Origin: Bog-473 sp963764305
GTDB taxonomy: Bacteria > Actinomycetota > Acidimicrobiia > Acidimicrobiales > RAAP-2
DNA length: 64,000 bases
Assembly (NCBI GenBank): GCA_963764305.1
Contig: CAVXSD010000010.1
Location: forward strand, 62,001 to 126,000
Direction of reading: 5' to 3'
This document shows, piece by piece, positions 60,036 through 64,000 of this stretch. Numbering within the stretch: position 1 is the first letter of the stretch; each line of letters begins with the position of its first letter. The position numbers and the translations under genes are program-made. The notes below the pieces were generated by a model that saw only the letters and a program-made list of their open reading frames with translations, made no database searches and had not been told where the DNA came from.

Positions 60036-61442
60036 ATGCACCTCGTAGCGATCGGAGGCAGCGACGCCGGCATCAGCGCCGCCCTGCGGGCCCGCGAGCT
60101 CGACCCGACGACCGAGGTCACTGTCGTCGTGGCCGACGCCTACCCCAACTTCTCCATCTGCGGCATTCCCTACTACGTCTCGGGCGAGGTCACCCACTGG
60201 CGCAACCTGGCGCACCGCACACTGGACGACCTCAAAGCCACCGGGATGCAGGTGCGCCTCAACACGCTGGCCACCAAGATCGACGTCGCCGGCCATCGCC
60301 TCCATGTGGTCGACGAGTCCGGGGTCGAGGACCAGCTCGCCTATGACCAGCTGGTGGTGGGGACGGGCGCCGTCTCGGCCCGACCGCCCATCGAGGGCCT
60401 CGTCGGTCCCGGTTCGTTCGGTCCCTCCGACGGAGTCCACCTGCTCCACTCCATGGGCGACACCTTCGAACTGGTGCGCACGCTCCAAGAGGCCCAGCCG
60501 GCCAGCGCGGTGATCGTCGGCGCCGGCTACATCGGGCTCGAGATGGCCGAGGGACTCCAGGCCCGTGGGCTCTCGGTCACGCAGTTCGAGCAACTCCCCG
60601 AGGTGCTGCCGACCGTCGACCCGAGCCTGGGCGCGCTGGTCAATGCGGAGCTGACAGCGCACGACATCGACGTCAGGACCAATACGACCGTCACGCGGAT
60701 CGCCCGGGCGCCCACGGGCTCGGCCGGGCGCTTCCAGATCGACGCCGTCGAGTCGTCAGGCAGCGAGCTCACCGCATTTGCCGACATGGTCCTTGTGGTG
60801 GTCGGTGTGCGTCCGGACACGGCGTTGGCCGCGTCCGCCGGGGCCGAGCTCGGCATCGGTGGGGCGATCAGAGTGGACAGGGACATGCGCACCAATCTCG
60901 AATGTGTCTTCGCGGCGGGTGACTGCGTCGTGACTCACCACTGCCTTATGGGCCTCACGTACCTACCGCTCGGGACCACGGCCCACAAGCAGGGCCGGGT
61001 GGCGGGCGAGAATGCGATCGGCGGGCACCGGGAGTTCGCCGGCAGCCTCGGGACCCAGGTCGTGAAAGTCTTCGACATGGTGGCGGCGCGCACTGGAGTG
61101 CGCGATCACGAAGCGGTTGCCAGCGGCTTCGACCCACAGACCGTCGAGTTCGAGGCGGACGACCACAAGGCCTACTACCCGGGCAGCCGTCGCATCCGGA
61201 TGCGCTTCACCGGCGACGGCACGACGGGCAGACTCCTCGGCGTTCAGCTCTTCGGCCACCGCCACGCTGAGGTGGCCAAGCGCATCGACATCGCCGCCAC
61301 GGCCATCTTCAACGACATGACCGTGGACGCCATGAGCGATCTCGACCTGTCCTACACGCCGCCCCTCGGGAGCCCATGGGATGCGGTGCAAATGGGGGCC
61401 CAGGCCTGGGTTCGAGCGCAGGGAGCAGCGGGTGGTGACTGA
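60036..61442 (+). CDS. CoA-disulfide-reductase-like FAD/NAD(P)H oxidoreductase
   Basis: 468 residues. FAD motif LVAIGGSDAGISAALRAREL, the single redox Cys in FSICGIPYYVSGEV, NAD(P)H motif AVIVGAGYIGLEMAEGLQAR, second FAD motif LECVFAAGDCVVT, and a C-terminal dimer domain (TRTAV-type region RTGVRDHEAVASGF). This is the CoADR/NADH-oxidase/persulfide-reductase group. In ars loci such flavoproteins are frequent, possibly giving reducing power or a trivalent-arsenic protection step. It starts 28 bp after the channel gene. Confidence 0.85.
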   Translation: MHLVAIGGSDAGISAALRARELDPTTEVTVVVADAYPNFSICGIPYYVSGEVTHWRNLAHRTLDDLKATGMQVRLNTLATKIDVAGHRLHVVDESGVEDQLAYDQLVVGTGAVSARPPIEGLVGPGSFGPSDGVHLLHSMGDTFELVRTLQEAQPASAVIVGAGYIGLEMAEGLQARGLSVTQFEQLPEVLPTVDPSLGALVNAELTAHDIDVRTNTTVTRIARAPTGSAGRFQIDAVESSGSELTAFADMVLVVVGVRPDTALAASAGAELGIGGAIRVDRDMRTNLECVFAAGDCVVTHHCLMGLTYLPLGTTAHKQGRVAGENAIGGHREFAGSLGTQVVKVFDMVAARTGVRDHEAVASGFDPQTVEFEADDHKAYYPGSRRIRMRFTGDGTTGRLLGVQLFGHRHAEVAKRIDIAATAIFNDMTVDAMSDLDLSYTPPLGSPWDAVQMGAQAWVRAQGAAGGD

Positions 61443-61504
61443 GCCCCAATGTTGGCTCAGTCGGCCATGAGGACGGGTGGGGTTGAAGACGAAGGAGGAG
61501 GGAC

Positions 61505-62152
61505 ATGCCTGAGCACGAACCCATGACACCGCAACAGAGAGTGCAACTGAACCACGTTGTCAAACAGTTGCATACCAAGTTCCACGGCATCTTCGGCCTC
61601 GAGTCCATCGAGGCCTTCGTGTTCGAGAGCTATGACGAGATCGCGAGGAGGGCCACCGTCACGAAGTGGCTGACCGTGACCGCAGAGAAGTTTGCCCTAC
61701 AGCGCCTCGAGGCGCTGGCCCACACCCGTGACCACTCGGGGAAACGGGTTCCCGCGGTGCTCTTCTTGTGTGTCCACAACGCGGGGCGCTCACAGATGGC
61801 CTTGGGCTGGTTCAACCACCTGGCCGCCGGCCGTGCCATTGCATGGTCAGGGGGATCAGAGCCAGGATCCGAGATCAACCAGGATGTCGTCAAGGCCATG
61901 GCCGAGGTAAGCATCGACATCTCCAAGGAGTTTCCGAAGCCGTGGACAGACGAGTTCCTGGGCGCGGCCGACGTGGTGGTGACCATGGGGTGCGGTGACG
62001 CCTGCCCTTTGGTGCCGGGGAAGCGCTACGAGGACTGGGACCTCGAGGACCCGACAGGGAGGTCGCTGGACGAGATCAGACACATCCGAGGGGTGGTCAA
62101 GGGGCGGGTCGAGGCACTTCTGGACGAGATCCTCCCCGTGCTGCAGGCGTGA
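61505..62152 (+). CDS. arsC: ArsC-type arsenate reductase with N-terminal three-helix domain
   Basis: 215 residues; ATG after GAAGGAGGG. Residues ~10-80 form a helical domain (RVQLNHVVKQLHTKFHGIFG, TVTKWLTVTAEKFALQRLEA). Residues ~84-215 are a low-molecular-weight phosphatase-type ArsC with P-loop LCVHNAGRSQMA (Cys89), GGSEPGSEINQDVVKAMAEV and VVTMGCGDACPLVPGKRYED. Actinobacterial relatives couple to mycothiol/mycoredoxin. It reduces As(V) to As(III). Confidence 0.9.
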   Translation: MPEHEPMTPQQRVQLNHVVKQLHTKFHGIFGLESIEAFVFESYDEIARRATVTKWLTVTAEKFALQRLEALAHTRDHSGKRVPAVLFLCVHNAGRSQMALGWFNHLAAGRAIAWSGGSEPGSEINQDVVKAMAEVSIDISKEFPKPWTDEFLGAADVVVTMGCGDACPLVPGKRYEDWDLEDPTGRSLDEIRHIRGVVKGRVEALLDEILPVLQA

Positions 62153-62300
62153 CCTCCACGCCGCTCTTCGGGGAGCCGTGGCAACGACCATCGGTGGGTG
62201 TCCGGTGCAGATGCCGTCGCAGAGGTCGAGCGGCGGGGAGGTCCAGTGTGTTTGGCCACCGTGAGGACGGGTGGGTGTTGTAAACGAAAGGGGAGGGTGC

Positions 62301-62940
62301 ATGGATGACCTGGCAGTGATGACATCGGGTCAAAGGAGCGCACTGCACAACGTTGCCCGGGATCTCCACGACAAGTACGCGGGGGTGTTCGGAATCGAGA
62401 CCGTCGAGGCCCTGGTTTTGGACGGTTTCGAAGAACTGTCCAAGACGGCAACCGTGACCCGATGGCTGGTGGTCAGCGCCCAGCGATTCGCCGAGCAGAG
62501 GATCAAGGCGCTGATCCACGCCGAGGACCACTCCGCCAAGGTCCCGGGGGTGCTGTTCTTGTGCGTGCACAACGCCGGTCGTTCCCAAATGGCGTTGGGT
62601 TGGTTCTCGCATCTCGCTCGGAGTCGAGCCATCGCGTGGTCGGGAGGCTCGTCGACGGGGTGCTCAGATCGATCACGCGGTGATAACGGCCATGGCGGAG
62701 GTCGGGATCGACATCTCTCGGGAGTTCCCCAAGCCCTGGACCGACGAGTTCTTCGGCGCGGCCGATGTGGTCGTGACGATGGGGTGTGGTGACGCGTGCC
62801 CGCTGGTGCACGGGAAGCATTACGAGGATTGGGACCTCGACGACCCGAGCGGCAGGTCGATCGACGAGATCCGACCCATCCGCGATGAGGTCAGGCGTAG
62901 GGTCGAGACCCTGATCAGCCAACTCCTGCCGCCGTCTTAG
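62301..62940 (+). CDS. arsC: Second ArsC-type arsenate reductase with three-helix domain (one-base frameshift)
   Basis: A paralogue of the preceding gene, with ribosome site GGGGAGGG. RSALHNVARDLHDKYAGVFG and TVTRWLVVSAQRFAEQRIKA form the helical domain; LCVHNAGRSQMALGWFSHLA is the P-loop. Near 62660 the frame shifts by one base. VITAMAEVGIDISREFPKPW and VTMGCGDACPLVHGKHYEDW continue to 62940. Apart from the indel it is complete. Confidence 0.87.
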
Positions 62941-63010
62941 CCGGGCCCTCCGCAGCAGCCCGCCAGCCGGTCGAGCGGTACCCTGAGCGAACCTGAGGCA
63001 TGCTGGGGCC

Positions 63011-63664
63011 GTGAAGGACCCTGACCCCGCCGCCGGCGCCGTGTCCCGCGGCATGCGCGCCCTGCTGGCCCGCCGGGACGCCGCCCTGGCCACCGGTGCG
63101 GCGCCGGTGGGCTGGAAGATCGGCTTCAACACGCCGGCCATCCAGGAGCACTTCGGGCTGACCGAACCCGTCGTCGGCTACCTCACCGACGCCGGGGTGT
63201 CGCCCGACGGCGGCACCGTGCCGCTGGTGGGCTGGGGCGCCCCCGCCGTCGAAGTCGAGGTCGCCATCCGGGTGGGAGCCGGGGGTGCGGTCGCGGGGCT
63301 GGCGCCGGCCCTCGAGCTGGTCGATCTCGACATTTCGTTCGACGACATCGAACCGGTCCTGGCCGGCAACATCTGCCATCGCGGGGTGATCTTCGGAGAG
63401 GAGGTCCCCGGTGTGGACCCATGGGCCATGGTGGCGTCGGTGACACGGGCGGGCGACGTCGTCGCCGAGGGACGGCTTGTGGAGGACCCGGCCACGACCG
63501 TGACGTTCGTGCGGTCGTATCTCGCCGCCCACGGCGCGACACTCCGGGCCGGCGAAAGGATCATCGCCGGGTCCGTGGTAGCGCCGGTCGCCGTGGTTCC
63601 CGGCGACGAACTCAGCGTGTCGTTCGGGCCTCTGGGCCACCTGTCGGTCGGCTTCGGCGACTGA
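63011..63664 (+). CDS. FAH-superfamily 2-keto-4-pentenoate hydratase-like protein
   Basis: 217 residues from a GTG. PVGWKIGFNTPAIQEHFGLT, GYLTDAGVSPDGGTVPLVGW, EVEVAIRVGAGG (metal Glu pair), VDLDISFDDIEPVLAGNICH and AGERIIAGSVVAPVAVVPGD fit the MhpD/fumarylacetoacetase-fold family acting in meta-cleavage of aromatics. No other pathway genes are visible. It lies 70 bp after the second arsC. Confidence 0.82.
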   Translation: MKDPDPAAGAVSRGMRALLARRDAALATGAAPVGWKIGFNTPAIQEHFGLTEPVVGYLTDAGVSPDGGTVPLVGWGAPAVEVEVAIRVGAGGAVAGLAPALELVDLDISFDDIEPVLAGNICHRGVIFGEEVPGVDPWAMVASVTRAGDVVAEGRLVEDPATTVTFVRSYLAAHGATLRAGERIIAGSVVAPVAVVPGDELSVSFGPLGHLSVGFGD

Positions 63665-63676
63665 CGTCCGACGAGA

Positions 63677-64000
63677 TCAGATCCCCGCTCGCCCGGTCAG
63701 GACGATGGTCAGCAACTCGTAGAGCATGCGGGCCGTGGCGCCCCAGATCATCTCGCCCGCGACCTCGAAGAAGCGCACGGCGAACGCGTCGTCGTCGGTC
63801 CCCGGAATTGACCGCCCGGGGATCCTCCAACGCTCCTCGTGGAAGACCCCTGGCCCGGCCAGCTCGGCGAGCGAGACGTCGAAGGCCCGCTCCACCTCCG
63901 CTGGGCTGACCACCAGATTGGGGCGCTCCGCCACGGTGGCGACCACGGGCAGGATCAGCGAAGCCGAGACCATGGTCATGACGGGCTGGATCCAGCCGAC
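63677..64000 (-). CDS. NUDIX CoA-pyrophosphatase-like protein, C-terminal part (cut by window edge)
   Basis: About 107 residues visible. LILPVVATVAERPNLVVSPA, EVERAFDVSLAELAGPGVFH, EERW and RFFEVAGEMIWGATARMLYE are the C-terminal half of NudL-type CoA pyrophosphatases. The NUDIX box itself would lie beyond 64000. It is convergent with the hydratase gene. Confidence 0.8.
   Translation of the reverse strand, partial: VGWIQPVMTMVSASLILPVVATVAERPNLVVSPAEVERAFDVSLAELAGPGVFHEERWRIPGRSIPGTDDDAFAVRFFEVAGEMIWGATARMLYELLTIVLTGRAGI

Noticed and set aside
1..64000. rRNA or tRNA genes
   Set aside because: No tRNA cloverleaf with a GTTCRA-type T-loop and CCA end, and no rRNA-like stretch, was recognised by eye; a tRNAscan/Infernal run would be decisive.

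Overview
The window looks like a high-GC actinobacterial chromosome, probably Acidimicrobiia-like. This rests on gene content only: GuaB3, mycothiol-type enzymes (maleylpyruvate-isomerase fold, three-helix-fused ArsC), F420-type oxidoreductases, and many GTG/TTG starts. No rRNA or tRNA gene was seen.

Two very different regions meet near 49.3 kb. From about 1 to 49.3 kb there is an accessory array of mostly single, unrelated genes on both strands: methyltransferases, GNATs, alpha/beta hydrolases, hydrolase-adenylate cyclase fusions, a dodecin, universal stress proteins, F420 and LLM oxidoreductases, K+ channels and large secreted repeat proteins. Nearly every gene is separated from the next by one copy of a ~50-bp imperfect palindrome (H1-H37 here). 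Its left arm reads roughly TGCCCC(C/A)G(T/A)(T/A)CGCC and its right arm CGGCACAACGGGGGCA. Every copy I found lies in the same orientation, whichever way the genes point. Plus-strand genes commonly end 1-100 bp before a copy. The layout resembles an integron cassette array, but I see neither the canonical attC core nor an integrase.

The array is full of insertion sequences. Three IS110-family elements (5585-7123, 20741-22278, 23011-24452) and one remnant (41608-41921) sit inside hairpin copies. In the right-end non-coding region of the three larger elements, an 8-9 nt segment matches each element's own left target and changes when the target changes. This is the pattern expected of a bridge-RNA target guide. 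An IS256-family element splits a HIT gene with an 8-bp duplication. An IS481-family element sits in a GCTAGC duplication. One IS110 element is nested inside another (35.8-38.4 kb). A 0.9-kb unit (hairpin, uspA, long repeat) is present twice, 35 kb apart.

From 49.3 to 64 kb the sequence is compact, visibly more GC-rich core genome without hairpins: a K+ channel, sucD-sucC, a B12-binding mutase subunit, pcrA-guaA-guaB3, then an arsenic locus (arsR divergent from arsI/cadI, aquaporin, CoA-disulfide-reductase-like flavoprotein, two arsC), an FAH-type hydratase and a partial NUDIX gene.

Several genes carry single-base frameshifts, including the housekeeping gene sucC. Some may be sequencing errors, so frameshifted genes are called as genes with a note unless other damage is visible.
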